DNA of 64,000 nucleotides, taken from contig NZ_JAJMOX010000002.1 in the NCBI RefSeq assembly GCF_020991455.1, forward strand, positions 62,001 through 126,000, in the 5' to 3' direction. The position numbers and the translations under genes are program-made. Below the pieces are notes generated by a model. The model worked only from the letters and a program-made list of their open reading frames with translations, had not been told where the DNA came from and ran no database searches. The stretch's first letter is position 1. Every line of letters begins with the position of its first letter. Origin of the DNA: Flavobacterium sp. JAS (GTDB lineage: Bacteria > Bacteroidota > Bacteroidia > Flavobacteriales > Flavobacteriaceae). Below are positions 16,658 to 25,301 of the stretch, in pieces.

Positions 16658-17197
16658 ATGAGCCAAAAAGTATTACTTAATTCAAAAGAAGTTACTATCA
16701 TACTCCATCGTTTGGCTTGTCAGTTAATCGAAAAACATCTTGATTTCTCCGATACGATTTTAGTCGGGATTCAGCCAAGAGGCGTTTTTTTAGCTGAACG
16801 TTTAAAACAAATATTAGAAAACGAATACAAGGTTCCCGAAATTTCTTTGGGATATCTGGACATCACTTTTTTTAGAGATGATTTTCGTCGTACTGATAAA
16901 CCGCTGGAAGCCAATAAAACACAAATAAATTTTATAGTCGAAGACAAGAAAGTCATTTTTATAGATGACGTTTTGTTTACGGGACGAAGCATTCGTTCTG
17001 CTTTAACCGCAATTCAATCTTTTGGGCGACCATCAGAAATCGAATTGTTGGTGTTAATCGACAGACGTTTTAGCCGTAATTTACCAATTCAACCCGATTA
17101 TCGCGGTCGTCAGGTAGATGCTATTAATGGCGAAAAAGTAAAAGTAAGCTGGATAGAAAATGAAGGTGAAGACGTTGTTCATCTGGTAACGAATTAG
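16658..17197 (+). CDS. pyrR: PyrR bifunctional pyr operon regulator / uracil phosphoribosyltransferase
   Basis: 179 residues, the usual PyrR length. The PRPP-binding loop IDDVLFTGRS lies at about 102-111, preceded by the type I phosphoribosyltransferase fold (VGIQPRGVFLAERL). The enzyme makes UMP from uracil and PRPP; in Firmicutes PyrR also binds mRNA to attenuate pyr genes. pyrB follows after one intervening gene, consistent with a pyrimidine operon. The gap after pyrR holds an inverted repeat (17210-17280) that could affect read-through, but no PyrR-binding anti-antiterminator is recognisable. Confidence 0.93.
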   Translation: MSQKVLLNSKEVTIILHRLACQLIEKHLDFSDTILVGIQPRGVFLAERLKQILENEYKVPEISLGYLDITFFRDDFRRTDKPLEANKTQINFIVEDKKVIFIDDVLFTGRSIRSALTAIQSFGRPSEIELLVLIDRRFSRNLPIQPDYRGRQVDAINGEKVKVSWIENEGEDVVHLVTN

Positions 17198-17209
17198 TTG
17201 AATCGTTAA

Positions 17210-17280
17210 ATCGGTTAATTGTTTAATCGCAAAAAAAAACAAAACGATTAAACAATTTTAACAAATCAACAATTAAACAA
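17210..17280. repeat. Intergenic inverted repeat (GTTAATTGTTTAATCG type)
   Basis: GTTAATTGTTTAATCG near 17214-17229 is mirrored by CGATTAAACAATTTTAAC near 17245-17262. The same words recur at 19437-19531 before rnz. It is a low-complexity hairpin repeat placed between genes. Confidence 0.65.
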
Positions 17281-17285
17281 TAAAG

Positions 17286-17927
17286 ATGACAGAGAACAAA
17301 ACGTTTATTTATGAATCAATTTTTAATCAGATCAGAATGGGATTTCATTCTATTGATGAGATTCAGGAAAATATTACAGAAGAAATCGAAGACAATGAAT
17401 TTGAAGACGAAATCTCAGAGGAATGGGCTTTTGATACTATAAAAGAAGAATACCAAAAGTTACTTTCAGAAAGTAAACAATGGAAAAGTCCAACAGATAC
17501 TGAAAGACTAATAAATGCGTTTGATGAATTATGTGATGATAATATCGTTGCGCTTCACAAAGCAGGTTACACCACAACCGATGGTGAATATGAAGTAGTT
17601 GAGGTTGAAAGAGAATTGCAGGAAAATGAAATAGAGTCTGATGGTTATTGTTTTTATCACGAACAAGATTTAGCAAGAGCAATCGCTATTGAAAATCCAA
17701 GCTTGTATATTGCTTTTCAGAAAGTAGATAATTCTGATGATGCAGTTACTATAGAAGTTGGAAAAAGAGTTGCCGAAGTTTTAATAAACAACGATTTTAA
17801 AATAAAGTGGGATGGTTCTGCAAGAACTAAAATTGAAATCCCGGGTTTTAAATGGCAGAAGATTTTCAATGAAGATGACAGAGATCTGCAGGATTACAGC
17901 GAGGTTGTAGACAGAATGGTTCAATAA
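17286..17927 (+). CDS. Hypothetical acidic protein (DUF6891-like)
   Basis: 213 residues, strongly acidic in the first 60. The central part (SDGYCFYHEQDLARAI, then a strand/helix and a C-terminal KIEIPGFKWQK) resembles DUF6891 proteins. No catalytic motif is evident and there is no signal peptide. It lies between pyrR and pyrB on the same strand, 88 bp after pyrR and 82 bp before pyrB, and may simply have been inserted there. Confidence 0.75.
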   Translation: MTENKTFIYESIFNQIRMGFHSIDEIQENITEEIEDNEFEDEISEEWAFDTIKEEYQKLLSESKQWKSPTDTERLINAFDELCDDNIVALHKAGYTTTDGEYEVVEVERELQENEIESDGYCFYHEQDLARAIAIENPSLYIAFQKVDNSDDAVTIEVGKRVAEVLINNDFKIKWDGSARTKIEIPGFKWQKIFNEDDRDLQDYSEVVDRMVQ

Positions 17928-18009
17928 AGCAACTTTTTTTAAGCAGCATTAAAAAACTGAATATTTCGAAAATTCAGGAATTTGAAAAATAAATATTAAA
18001 GAAACAAAA

Positions 18010-18936
18010 ATGAAAGAATTAAGCGTAAATCACTTATTAGGAATTAAATACATCAACGAGAATGATATTAACCTAATTTTTGAAACTGCCGATCATTTTA
18101 AAGAAGTCATTAACCGACCTATTAAAAAAGTTCCTTCATTACGAGATATTACGATTGCTAACATTTTTTTCGAAAACAGTACCAGAACAAAACTTTCTTT
18201 CGAGTTAGCACAAAAACGATTATCTGCAGATGTTATTAGTTTTTCCGCAGCACAATCATCTGTTAAAAAAGGAGAAACTTTAATTGATACTGTAAACAAT
18301 ATTCTATCTATGAAAGTAGATATGGTAGTAATGCGCCACTCCAATCCCGGAGCGGCTTATTTTTTATCTAAAAATGTCAAAGCAAGTATTGTAAATGCCG
18401 GAGACGGAGCACACGAACATCCAACTCAGGCCTTGTTAGACAGTTATTCGATCAGAGAAAAATTGGGAGATGTAGCCAGAAAAAAAGTAGTTATTGTAGG
18501 TGATATTCTGCATTCAAGAGTAGCCTTATCCAATATATATGCTTTGAAAATGCAAGGCGCTGAAGTTAAGGTTTGCGGACCAAAAACATTGATTCCAAGA
18601 TATATTGAATCTCTAGGAGTTACGGTTGAACCCAATTTACGAAAAGCATTAGAATGGTGTGACGTTGCAAACATGCTTCGCGTTCAGAACGAACGTATGG
18701 ATGTAAACTTCTTTCCATCAACACGTGAATACGCACAACAATATGGAGTTGATAAACCTTTATTAGATTCTCTTGGAAAAGAAATCGTAATCATGCACCC
18801 GGGACCAATCAATAGAGGAGTAGAGATTACGTCTGAAGTTGCAGATTCTGATCATTCAGTGATTTTGAATCAGGTCGAAAATGGTGTAGCGATCAGAATG
18901 GCTGTAATTTATCTTTTAGCCAGTAAGATTCAGTAA
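18010..18936 (+). CDS. pyrB: Aspartate carbamoyltransferase catalytic subunit
   Basis: 308 residues, normal length. The carbamoyl-phosphate binding motif ENSTRTKLSF lies near 54-63; HPTQALLD (carbamoyl/aspartate site) is in the middle and MHPGPINRGVEI near 260-271. The enzyme makes N-carbamoyl-aspartate in de novo pyrimidine synthesis. No pyrI regulatory subunit is next to it, so allosteric control of the E. coli type is not indicated here. Its proximity to pyrR supports joint regulation. Confidence 0.97.
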   Translation: MKELSVNHLLGIKYINENDINLIFETADHFKEVINRPIKKVPSLRDITIANIFFENSTRTKLSFELAQKRLSADVISFSAAQSSVKKGETLIDTVNNILSMKVDMVVMRHSNPGAAYFLSKNVKASIVNAGDGAHEHPTQALLDSYSIREKLGDVARKKVVIVGDILHSRVALSNIYALKMQGAEVKVCGPKTLIPRYIESLGVTVEPNLRKALEWCDVANMLRVQNERMDVNFFPSTREYAQQYGVDKPLLDSLGKEIVIMHPGPINRGVEITSEVADSDHSVILNQVENGVAIRMAVIYLLASKIQ

Positions 18937-18945
18937 TTTTAGATT

Positions 18946-19036
18946 GTTTCAGGTTTCAGGTTTCACGTTGTGGGACGTTCAGCTTGACAAACTTGAAACT
19001 TGAAACTTGAAACCTGAAACTTGAAACTTTGAAACT
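18946..19036. repeat. Intergenic inverted repeat built of GAAACTT/GTTTCAG words
   Basis: A left arm GTTTCAGGTTTCAGGTTTCA (18946-18965) is mirrored near 19001-19020 by units of TGAAACTTGAAACCTGAAAC. The units are 7-bp and internally repetitive, giving many possible registers of pairing. It lies 10 bp after the pyrB stop and could act as a terminator-like structure. Confidence 0.7.
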
Positions 19037-19097
19037 AAAATTAAAAACAAAAAACTTCGTACCTTAGCTCTCGAAAATAGAGCCTATATATTATAAA

Positions 19098-19430
19098 ATG
19101 AAAGTAGATCAAAAAGGACATACCGTTACGATTAAAGATACCCAGGGAGATTTTAATTCTTTTTTGGAGAAAGTGACGCAGCAGTTTAAAACCTTTGAAA
19201 AACAAAATATTATAATTGATTTATCAGCAGATCCAGGATTGACTGAGAAAGATCTGAAACTTTTTTTACCTCTTTCCAAACAACAAAAAAAGGCTAAAAA
19301 ATCATTTATAATTGTAGTTTCTGATCTTGACTTTAATGCTATTTCTGATAAATTAATCGTTGTTCCTTCACTTTTGGAAGCACACGATATTATCGACATG
19401 GAAGAAATCGAAAGAGACCTCGGATTTTAA
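19098..19430 (+). CDS. STAS-like small protein, companion of rnz
   Basis: 110 residues with alternating strands and helices reminiscent of a STAS fold (IIIDLSADPGLTEKDLKLFLPL, then SFIIVVSDLDFNAI). No nucleotide motif is visible. Homologues upstream of rnz in Flavobacteria are often wrongly called ribonuclease Z by context. It is 106 bp before rnz and probably co-transcribed. Function unknown. Confidence 0.7.
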   Translation: MKVDQKGHTVTIKDTQGDFNSFLEKVTQQFKTFEKQNIIIDLSADPGLTEKDLKLFLPLSKQQKKAKKSFIIVVSDLDFNAISDKLIVVPSLLEAHDIIDMEEIERDLGF

Positions 19431-19436
19431 GAAATT

Positions 19437-19531
19437 GGTTAATTGTTTATTTGTTTAACTGTTTAATCGATATTTTTATCTGATTTTTAATCTTTGGCGA
19501 TTAAACGATTCACCAAATAAACGAATAAACA
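19437..19531. repeat. Intergenic inverted repeat before rnz (TTAATTGTTTA type)
   Basis: GGTTAATTGTTTATTTGTTT near 19437 is mirrored by AAACGATTCACCAAATAAAC near 19504. The words match the repeat after pyrR at 17210-17280. Confidence 0.55.
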
Positions 19532-19536
19532 TAAAA

Positions 19537-20451
19537 TTGAAATTAACGATACTTGGCTGTTATGCCGCAACTCCTAGAACGATTACCAACCCAACAGCGC
19601 AGGTTTTAGAGATTAAAAACAGAATGTTTTTGATTGATTGCGGAGAAGGAACTCAAGTGCAATTGCGTAAAAACAAGATTAAATTCTCAAAGATTAATCA
19701 CATTTTTATTTCGCATTTACACGGAGATCACTTTTTTGGTCTGATTGGGACTATTTCAACTTTTGCACTTTTAGGACGTACTACCGATTTACATATTTAT
19801 GGTCCAAAAGGAATCAAAGAAATCATTACGTTACAATTAAGATTATCTAATTCATGGACAACGTATGAGTTGTTTTATCATGAATTGGAATCTAAAGAAA
19901 GTGAAGTTATTTTTGAAGATAGCAAAGTTATTGTAAAAACGATTCCGTTGAAACATCGCGTTTACACCAACGGATTTTTGTTTCAGGAAAAACCAGGAGA
20001 CAGAAAACTAAATGTTGATGCTGTTCAGCAATACAATATTCACACGGCATATTATCAAAAAATAAAAGGGGGAGGAAATGTTACTCTTGATGACGGAACT
20101 GTAATTGAGAATGAGAAATTATCCTTTGACCCCATTCCTGCATTGAGTTATGCTTTTTGCTCAGATACAGTTTATCACGAGAATATTATCCCGATTATAA
20201 AAGATGTTGATGTTTTGTATCACGAATCTACTTTTTTGGAATCGGAAGCTGCTTTGGCTTTAAAAACATTGCATTCTACTGCAATAGAAGCCGCAAAGAT
20301 TGCTTTAAAAGCAAATGCTAAACATTTGGTTTTAGGACATTACTCTACAAGATATGACGGAATTGAGCGTTTTAAAGAAGAAGCAGAAACTATTTTTCCA
20401 AGTGTTTTATTAGGGAATGATGGCGTTTCTTTTGATTTTGGAAGAGACTAA
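19537..20451 (+). CDS. rnz: Ribonuclease Z
   Basis: 304 residues. The start is a TTG at 19537, because the conserved N-terminus KLTILGCYAATPR begins right there and the next ATG would remove the first strand and the substrate pocket. The metallo-beta-lactamase motif SHLHGDHFFG (about 61-70) and the C-terminal LGHYSTRY are both present, as is the long insert (exosite region). It cleaves 3' trailers from tRNA precursors in the cytoplasm. It follows the STAS-like gene. Confidence 0.95.
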   Translation: MKLTILGCYAATPRTITNPTAQVLEIKNRMFLIDCGEGTQVQLRKNKIKFSKINHIFISHLHGDHFFGLIGTISTFALLGRTTDLHIYGPKGIKEIITLQLRLSNSWTTYELFYHELESKESEVIFEDSKVIVKTIPLKHRVYTNGFLFQEKPGDRKLNVDAVQQYNIHTAYYQKIKGGGNVTLDDGTVIENEKLSFDPIPALSYAFCSDTVYHENIIPIIKDVDVLYHESTFLESEAALALKTLHSTAIEAAKIALKANAKHLVLGHYSTRYDGIERFKEEAETIFPSVLLGNDGVSFDFGRD

Positions 20452-20537
20452 GTAACTAAGTTTCTGAGTTGCTAAGTTTAAAAAATCAAAAGGGCAGAGA
20501 TCTAAAATCTAAAATCAACAATCTAAAATCAGCAATC

Positions 20538-21182
20538 ATGAATGATTTAAGTAATTATAGAAAGTCTTACGAGAAAAGCGAATTATTAGAAACTAATATT
20601 CCTGAGGATCCAATTAATCTTTTTAACCGATGGTTTCATGAGGTCGAAGATTTTGGCGCGAGTGGAGAAGTAAACGCTATGACGGTTTCGACAATTGGTT
20701 TGGATGGTTTCCCGAAATCGAGAGTTGTTTTACTAAAGAAATTCTCTGAAGAAGGTTTTATTTTTTATACCAATTATGATTCTGAAAAAGGAAAAGCTAT
20801 TGCCGCAAATCCTCATGTTTGTTTGTCTTTTTTTTGGCAGGAAATGGAACGTCAGGTAATCATTAAAGGAACTGCTGAGAGAACTTCTGAAAACATTTCA
20901 GACGGTTATTTTGACTCTCGTCCTGACGGAAGTAAACTTGGAGCGATTGTTTCTCATCAGAGTGAAGTGATTCCGTCAAGAGCATTTTTGGAAGAAAACT
21001 TAAAGAAACTGGAAGCCGAATTTGAAGGAAAACCAATTCCGAGACCTGAAAACTGGGGTGGATTTTTAGTAACTCCTTTTGAGGTAGAATTTTGGCAGGG
21101 AAGACCTAATAGATTGCACGACAGAATTCGTTATACGAGTCAATCTGATTTTTCATGGAAGATTGAGCGATTATCTTCTTAG
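20538..21182 (+). CDS. pdxH: Pyridoxamine/pyridoxine 5'-phosphate oxidase
   Basis: 214 residues from the ATG at 20538, which is followed by the typical MNDLSNYRKSYEKSELLE. Preceding in-frame codons come from a direct-repeat leader. FMN-binding parts are visible (GFPKSRVVLLKKFSEEGFIFYTNYDS is the core beta-strand, described without further quote) and the C-terminal WQGRPNRLHDR motif is intact. It converts PNP/PMP to PLP with O2, consistent with an aerobe. Confidence 0.96.
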   Translation: MNDLSNYRKSYEKSELLETNIPEDPINLFNRWFHEVEDFGASGEVNAMTVSTIGLDGFPKSRVVLLKKFSEEGFIFYTNYDSEKGKAIAANPHVCLSFFWQEMERQVIIKGTAERTSENISDGYFDSRPDGSKLGAIVSHQSEVIPSRAFLEENLKKLEAEFEGKPIPRPENWGGFLVTPFEVEFWQGRPNRLHDRIRYTSQSDFSWKIERLSS

Positions 21183-21355
21183 TTGTAGGAAAATTATATT
21201 ATATAGTAAAATAAACATGTAGTTCATCGATTAATTTTGTAGTTTACCGATAAATTAAATAAGTTTGATTTAAGAAACCAAACGATTTATCTAAAAATAA
21301 ATTTAAAGAATTTGCCCCAACATTTACTTTAAAGTTTTAAAAACTGCTATTGATT

Positions 21356-21859
21356 ATGAAGAAGATTATGCGCACCATGTTGTTCATTGTAACGCTTGTT
21401 ACGATGAACGCATGTTCTGCCGACACTGCAGAAGGAAAAGAAAATAATACTTCAACTGAAAAAGCAGTAACGAGCTATACTTATAATGACTCTGAGCTCG
21501 AAACAATGCAATTAATAAACAATTACCGAGTAAGTATTGGTTTAAATGCATTAGAAAAAATCAATCATATTTCTTATGAATGCGAAGAGCATAATAAATA
21601 CATGATCGAAACCAATACTGTTAATCATGACGGTTTTGTTTCGCGCTCAAATGATATTATGACTGTGCTTGGAGCTAAGTTTGTTGGAGAAAATGTAGCG
21701 TATAATTATAGAACTTCTGACGCTGTACTAAAAGCTTGGTTAGAAAGCCCTGGACACAAAGAAAATATAGAAGGAAATTATACGCATTTTGGAATATCGG
21801 TAACTATAGATCCTAAAACAGGATATAAATATTATACAAATATATTCGCAAGAATGTAG
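21356..21859 (+). CDS. CAP (SCP/PR1)-domain lipoprotein
   Basis: 167 residues. The ATG at 21356 opens a lipoprotein signal ending MNACSAD (lipobox Cys near 20). The CAP fold begins about residue 47 (LETMQLINNYRVSIGLNAL), with His residues in VNHDGFVSR and SPGHKENIEG and the signature GENVAY. CAP proteins are secreted or surface proteins of diverse function; the metal-site His residues are present but the role here is unknown. It stands alone, followed by a strong terminator. Confidence 0.9.
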   Translation: MKKIMRTMLFIVTLVTMNACSADTAEGKENNTSTEKAVTSYTYNDSELETMQLINNYRVSIGLNALEKINHISYECEEHNKYMIETNTVNHDGFVSRSNDIMTVLGAKFVGENVAYNYRTSDAVLKAWLESPGHKENIEGNYTHFGISVTIDPKTGYKYYTNIFARM

Positions 21860-21888
21860 AAAAATTTTGGACTGGTTGGTTTTTATTT

Positions 21889-21925
21889 GTCGTTGTAATT
21901 CGAAGAGTTGCAACGACTTTTTTTT
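21889..21925 (+). terminator. Intrinsic terminator after the CAP lipoprotein gene
   Basis: GTCGTTG (21889-21895) pairs with CAACGAC (21911-21917), followed by eight T residues, 30 bp after the stop codon. Confidence 0.88.
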
Positions 21926-21940
21926 GTGCAAAAGTTTATA

Positions 21941-22008
21941 AATTCCAAATAGAAAATTCCAAATTCCAATAATAGAATGAATATCATTGGAATTTGGAAT
22001 TTAAAAAT
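21941..22008. repeat. Intergenic inverted repeat (AATTCCAAATTCCAAT type)
   Basis: AATTCCAAATTCCAAT (near 21955-21970) is mirrored by ATTGGAATTTGGAATT at 21986-22001. A 23-bp stretch starting at 21986 is identical to one starting at 46870, in front of the RecD-like helicase gene. It lies in the convergent gap between the CAP gene and the OmpA-family gene. Confidence 0.7.
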
Positions 22009-22025
22009 ATTGGATTTTAACTTTT

Positions 22026-23972
22026 TTATAGTGCAGTAATAATAAATTCGCTGCGTCTGTTTTCCTGATGTTCAGCTTCTGTACATGAAACATCATCGGC
22101 GCATTTGTTTACAAGCTGAGTTTCTCCAAAGCCTTTAGCGAGTAATCTGTTACGTGCTATGCCGTTTTTAATCAGCCATTGCACGGTAGATTTTGCTCTT
22201 CGATTAGACAAAACTTCATTGTATTTAAAGGATGCACGACTATCTGTGTGCGAGCGAATTTCTAATTTCATAGAAGGATTATCGTTTAATACGATCAATA
22301 TTTTCTCTAAATCCAGAGCAGCTTCGGTTCGAATATTTGATTTATCTAAGTCAAAATAAATCCTTTTTATTTTAAAGCATTTTCCTAAATCATCGCCAAT
22401 TGTTACTTTACAAAGTAACGGATCTAGAGCAATTGGCAGACTGGTTTTTCCGGTTAGTTTTCCAATTGTTATAGTAATTTCTTTAGTTGAATAATCTTGT
22501 TTTTCGGCTCGGACATTATAGCTTTTGCCGCATTCGACAGGAAAATAATAAAGTCCTGCAGAATCGGTAATAACAGTATTTTTAGGAATCGTTGAGCCGC
22601 CTTCGTATAGAGTAACCTTTGCATCAGGTAAAACTGCTCCCGTTTTTGAATCGGTGATATTTCCGTTTAGTTCCTGAATGCATTTTATTTTTTTTGTTTC
22701 TATAAATTTATAGATATCGTCAGAACCCAGACCACCATCTTTATTAGAACTAAAATAGCCTAGCCTCGAAACCGGATCAATAATATATGCAAAATCATCT
22801 TTAGGAGAGTTTATATCAGCACCCAGATTCTGAATCCCGCTAATAGTTCCATTATCTTCAAGCTGTCCCACAAACACATCGAGACCACCTAAACCGGGGT
22901 GTCCATCAGAGGCAAAATAAATCTCCTGTTCATTTGTAATATATGGGAAAGTTTCTTTTCCCTCGGTATTAATTGTTTTTCCCAGATTTTCGGGTTTACC
23001 ATAACCTCCGCCGCTGTTTATACTAACTCTATAGATATCAGATTGTCCTAGCGTTCCGGGCATATCAGACGCAAAATAAAGTGTTTTTTCATCAGGACTA
23101 AGTGCAGGATGTGCTGTACTGTAATTGTCGCTATCAAACGGAAGCTCTGTTATATTACCCCATTTTCCATTATTTTTCAGCGTCGCTTTGTAGATTTTTA
23201 CAAGAGTAATTTTATTTTCATCTTTTCCTTTTTTGCCATTTACATAGTTATTTCTTGTAAAGTAAATTGTTGTACCATCTTTTGTAAAAACAGGAGTAGC
23301 TTCGTGAAATTTACTGTTCAGGGCGCTTTTGAATTTACGCACCTTAGACGCACCATTGTTTGTGGTATCAATATCGGCATCATAAAGATTTGTAAAGTAT
23401 TCGCCCGTCCATTTATGTTTTCGTTGAGAAAAATTGCCGGTATCTCTTGCAGAGGCAAAGTATAATTTGTTGTTGTACACAAATGAACCATAATCAGAGT
23501 ATTTACTATTTACACCGGCATCTTCAATTTTATAACGGCCCGTATTTGCTTTAATCTGATCCAGATAGTTTACATCTTCTTTATATAGTTTTCCTCTGTG
23601 ATCGCTTTTATATTTGGCATTAAATTCATCCAGAATTTTGTTTGCTTTATCAGTTTGTCCGGTTGATTTTAGAGACTGGGCATATCTGTAATAATACTCA
23701 GGTTCAGGGTTTGTATTCATTGCAAATAACTCACCATACCATTTTGCAGCTCCATCAAAATCAGAATTGAAATAGTAGGAATTGCCAAGTTTCTCAAACA
23801 TTTCCTGAGATTTGTATCCTTTTAAGGCTACTTTCTCGTAGGTTTTTATGGCATCAATATAGGCGTAGTTATCGTATTTTTTATCGGCAGAATTTACTTT
23901 CGATTGTTGAGCATAACAGTTAAATGAAAAAGTACTTATGATTGTTAGACAAAGGAGCGTATAATTTTTCAT
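22026..23972 (-). CDS. OmpA-family protein with TPR, PD40 repeats and CarboxypepD-like domain
   Basis: 648 residues from ATG 23972 (another ATG three codons earlier is also possible). After a signal peptide (to about CYAQ) come TPR-like helices (about 25-130), PD40/WD40-like beta-propeller blades (about 150-420, with YFASxxPGGLG type repeats), a CarboxypepD-regulatory-like sandwich (LNGNITDSKTGAVLPDAKV) and a C-terminal OmpA peptidoglycan-binding domain (RSHTDSRASFKYNEVLSNRR). This is the PorE-like/gliding-associated layout. It overlaps no other gene and lies 11 bp after the PorP gene, in an operon. Confidence 0.9.
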   Translation of the reverse strand: MKNYTLLCLTIISTFSFNCYAQQSKVNSADKKYDNYAYIDAIKTYEKVALKGYKSQEMFEKLGNSYYFNSDFDGAAKWYGELFAMNTNPEPEYYYRYAQSLKSTGQTDKANKILDEFNAKYKSDHRGKLYKEDVNYLDQIKANTGRYKIEDAGVNSKYSDYGSFVYNNKLYFASARDTGNFSQRKHKWTGEYFTNLYDADIDTTNNGASKVRKFKSALNSKFHEATPVFTKDGTTIYFTRNNYVNGKKGKDENKITLVKIYKATLKNNGKWGNITELPFDSDNYSTAHPALSPDEKTLYFASDMPGTLGQSDIYRVSINSGGGYGKPENLGKTINTEGKETFPYITNEQEIYFASDGHPGLGGLDVFVGQLEDNGTISGIQNLGADINSPKDDFAYIIDPVSRLGYFSSNKDGGLGSDDIYKFIETKKIKCIQELNGNITDSKTGAVLPDAKVTLYEGGSTIPKNTVITDSAGLYYFPVECGKSYNVRAEKQDYSTKEITITIGKLTGKTSLPIALDPLLCKVTIGDDLGKCFKIKRIYFDLDKSNIRTEAALDLEKILIVLNDNPSMKLEIRSHTDSRASFKYNEVLSNRRAKSTVQWLIKNGIARNRLLAKGFGETQLVNKCADDVSCTEAEHQENRRSEFIITAL

Positions 23973-23983
23973 AATAATCATTT

Positions 23984-24895
23984 TTAGAAGAAACGTGGAG
24001 TCGTGATTTTACCAAAGTTTTTGAAGATTTCATAGCGAAGGAAAATTTCGTGCGAGCCTGAATTATAGTTCTTCAAATTGGTTGTTTCGTTATCATATCC
24101 GTATCCAACATACAAGCCGTCAGTAATTTGAAATCCAACCATGGCGCTTATAGCTGCGCTCCACCTGTAGGCGACGCCAATTGTAAATTTTTCAAAAAAC
24201 ATAAAGTTTGCTGATAAATCTACTTGAAGAGGAGCGCCCTCGACCATTTTTGTTAGTACTGCGGGTTTAAATTTTAAATCATAAGAGAGATCAAAAACAT
24301 ATCCTGCCATTAAGTAATAGTTTATTTTGTCTTTGTAGATCGCTACATCATTATCATCATAGCGATTAGTTTCTATAAAATTCGGTACAGATAAACCAAT
24401 ATATGCATTATCCGAATGCCAATAAACTCCAGCTCCAATATTAGGAGAAAACTCATTGTCTAAATTTTGAAACTGAGGATCGTTTGGATTTTCGATGTTT
24501 AATTTGCTAACGTCCAGATTAAAAATATCAGCGGTACCTTTAATACCAAAAGAAAGTTTCCAGGTTTCAGAAGTTTTTATGGTATAAGATACATCTGCAG
24601 AAATCTGATTTTCATTTGTTGGACCAATTTTATCGTTCACCAGCGAAAGTCCGATTCCTAAATTACTATTATTGATTGGAGTATTAACAGAGACAGTATT
24701 GGTTTTTGGAGCTCCGTCAAGTCCTACCCATTGATCACGATGCAGGGCAAAAATACTTAGAGCGCCACGAGAACCGGCATAAGCAGGATTTATATTTATT
24801 GTGTTGTACATATACTGGGTAAATTGTGCATCTTGTTGGGCATATCCTGTAATTGTGACAAACATGATGACGAAGAAAAATAATTTTGTTCTCAT
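23984..24895 (-). CDS. PorP/SprF-family outer-membrane protein
   Basis: 303 residues with signal peptide MRTKLFFFVIMFVTITGYAQ. The start of the mature protein (DAQFTQYMYNTININPAYAGSRG) is the hallmark of the PorP/SprF family, and the rest is an outer-membrane barrel ending KITTPRFF. These proteins partner T9SS and particular secreted adhesins. Here the partner is the OmpA-family gene immediately downstream; no giant adhesin gene is next to it, so it is not a typical sprB/sprF pair. Confidence 0.93.
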   Translation of the reverse strand: MRTKLFFFVIMFVTITGYAQQDAQFTQYMYNTININPAYAGSRGALSIFALHRDQWVGLDGAPKTNTVSVNTPINNSNLGIGLSLVNDKIGPTNENQISADVSYTIKTSETWKLSFGIKGTADIFNLDVSKLNIENPNDPQFQNLDNEFSPNIGAGVYWHSDNAYIGLSVPNFIETNRYDDNDVAIYKDKINYYLMAGYVFDLSYDLKFKPAVLTKMVEGAPLQVDLSANFMFFEKFTIGVAYRWSAAISAMVGFQITDGLYVGYGYDNETTNLKNYNSGSHEIFLRYEIFKNFGKITTPRFF

Positions 24896-24976
24896 AAGTA
24901 GATATTTATTATTTTAATTATTACTCTTGGATTTTTGAATGAAGAAACTTCAAAAAAGTAAATGTATTCGCTTATT

Positions 24977-24984
24977 CAAAAATA
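24977..24984 (-). promoter_or_regulatory. Possible -7 element of the porP operon
   Basis: Read on the minus strand this is TATTTTTG, an exact TAnnTTTG match, 81 bp upstream of the porP ATG. No -33 TTTG at normal spacing was found, so support is moderate. Confidence 0.4.
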
Positions 24985-25267
24985 AGGATTTTTTTATTAA
25001 TTATTCTTTAATGCCTTATAAAAGAATTTGTTAGGAAATATTTGTTTGCGGTAAATTCTTTCGATAAATCTAAATGTTCTTCTTTTTTATCTGTATTGAT
25101 TGCACTATTTCCGTTTAAGAATGTGTATTTAATTTTATCGAAATAAAACTTTGCTACGAGTCTGTCCAAGCGTTTTTCTTTCTAAAACTTTCATTTATTG
25201 TTAACAGAAATAAAAAATGGGAGAGTATTAGAATTTCTTTTGTAAATTAGAACTTAAATAAAAGATT

Positions 25268-25300
25268 AGCCTCCATAAGGAGGTTTCTAAACCTTAGGCT
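25268..25300 (+). promoter_or_regulatory. Possible folded leader before the polyphosphate operon
   Basis: CCTCC-ATAA-GGAGG (25270-25283) and AGGTTT-CT-AAACCT (25281-25294) are two hairpins that share bases and so exclude each other, with AGCCT/AGGCT closing the outside. The ATG follows at 25302. A fold here would cover the translation start. This is a weak signal. Confidence 0.3.
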
Positions 25301-25301
25301 T

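Larger units (their letters stand above)
24896..25301. other. Divergent intergenic region (porP / sixA-like)
   Basis: 406 bp without a gene. On the minus strand TATTTTTG (24977-24984) matches the -7 consensus for porP. Next to the plus-strand gene, 25268-25300 can fold into two competing hairpins just before the ATG. The middle is plain AT-rich sequence in which I see nothing else. Confidence 0.55.

Noticed and set aside
18946..19036. GAAACTT repeats as a CRISPR array
   Set aside because: The 7-bp units lack unique spacers and there are no cas genes.
20460..20537. Direct ATCTAAAATC repeats before pdxH as a CRISPR-like array
   Set aside because: Units are short and irregular without spacers; they are low-complexity leader repeats.
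24977..24984. Full promoter with -33 element for porP
   Set aside because: Only the -7 part matches; the -33 TTTG is absent at the normal distance, so it is listed at low confidence only.
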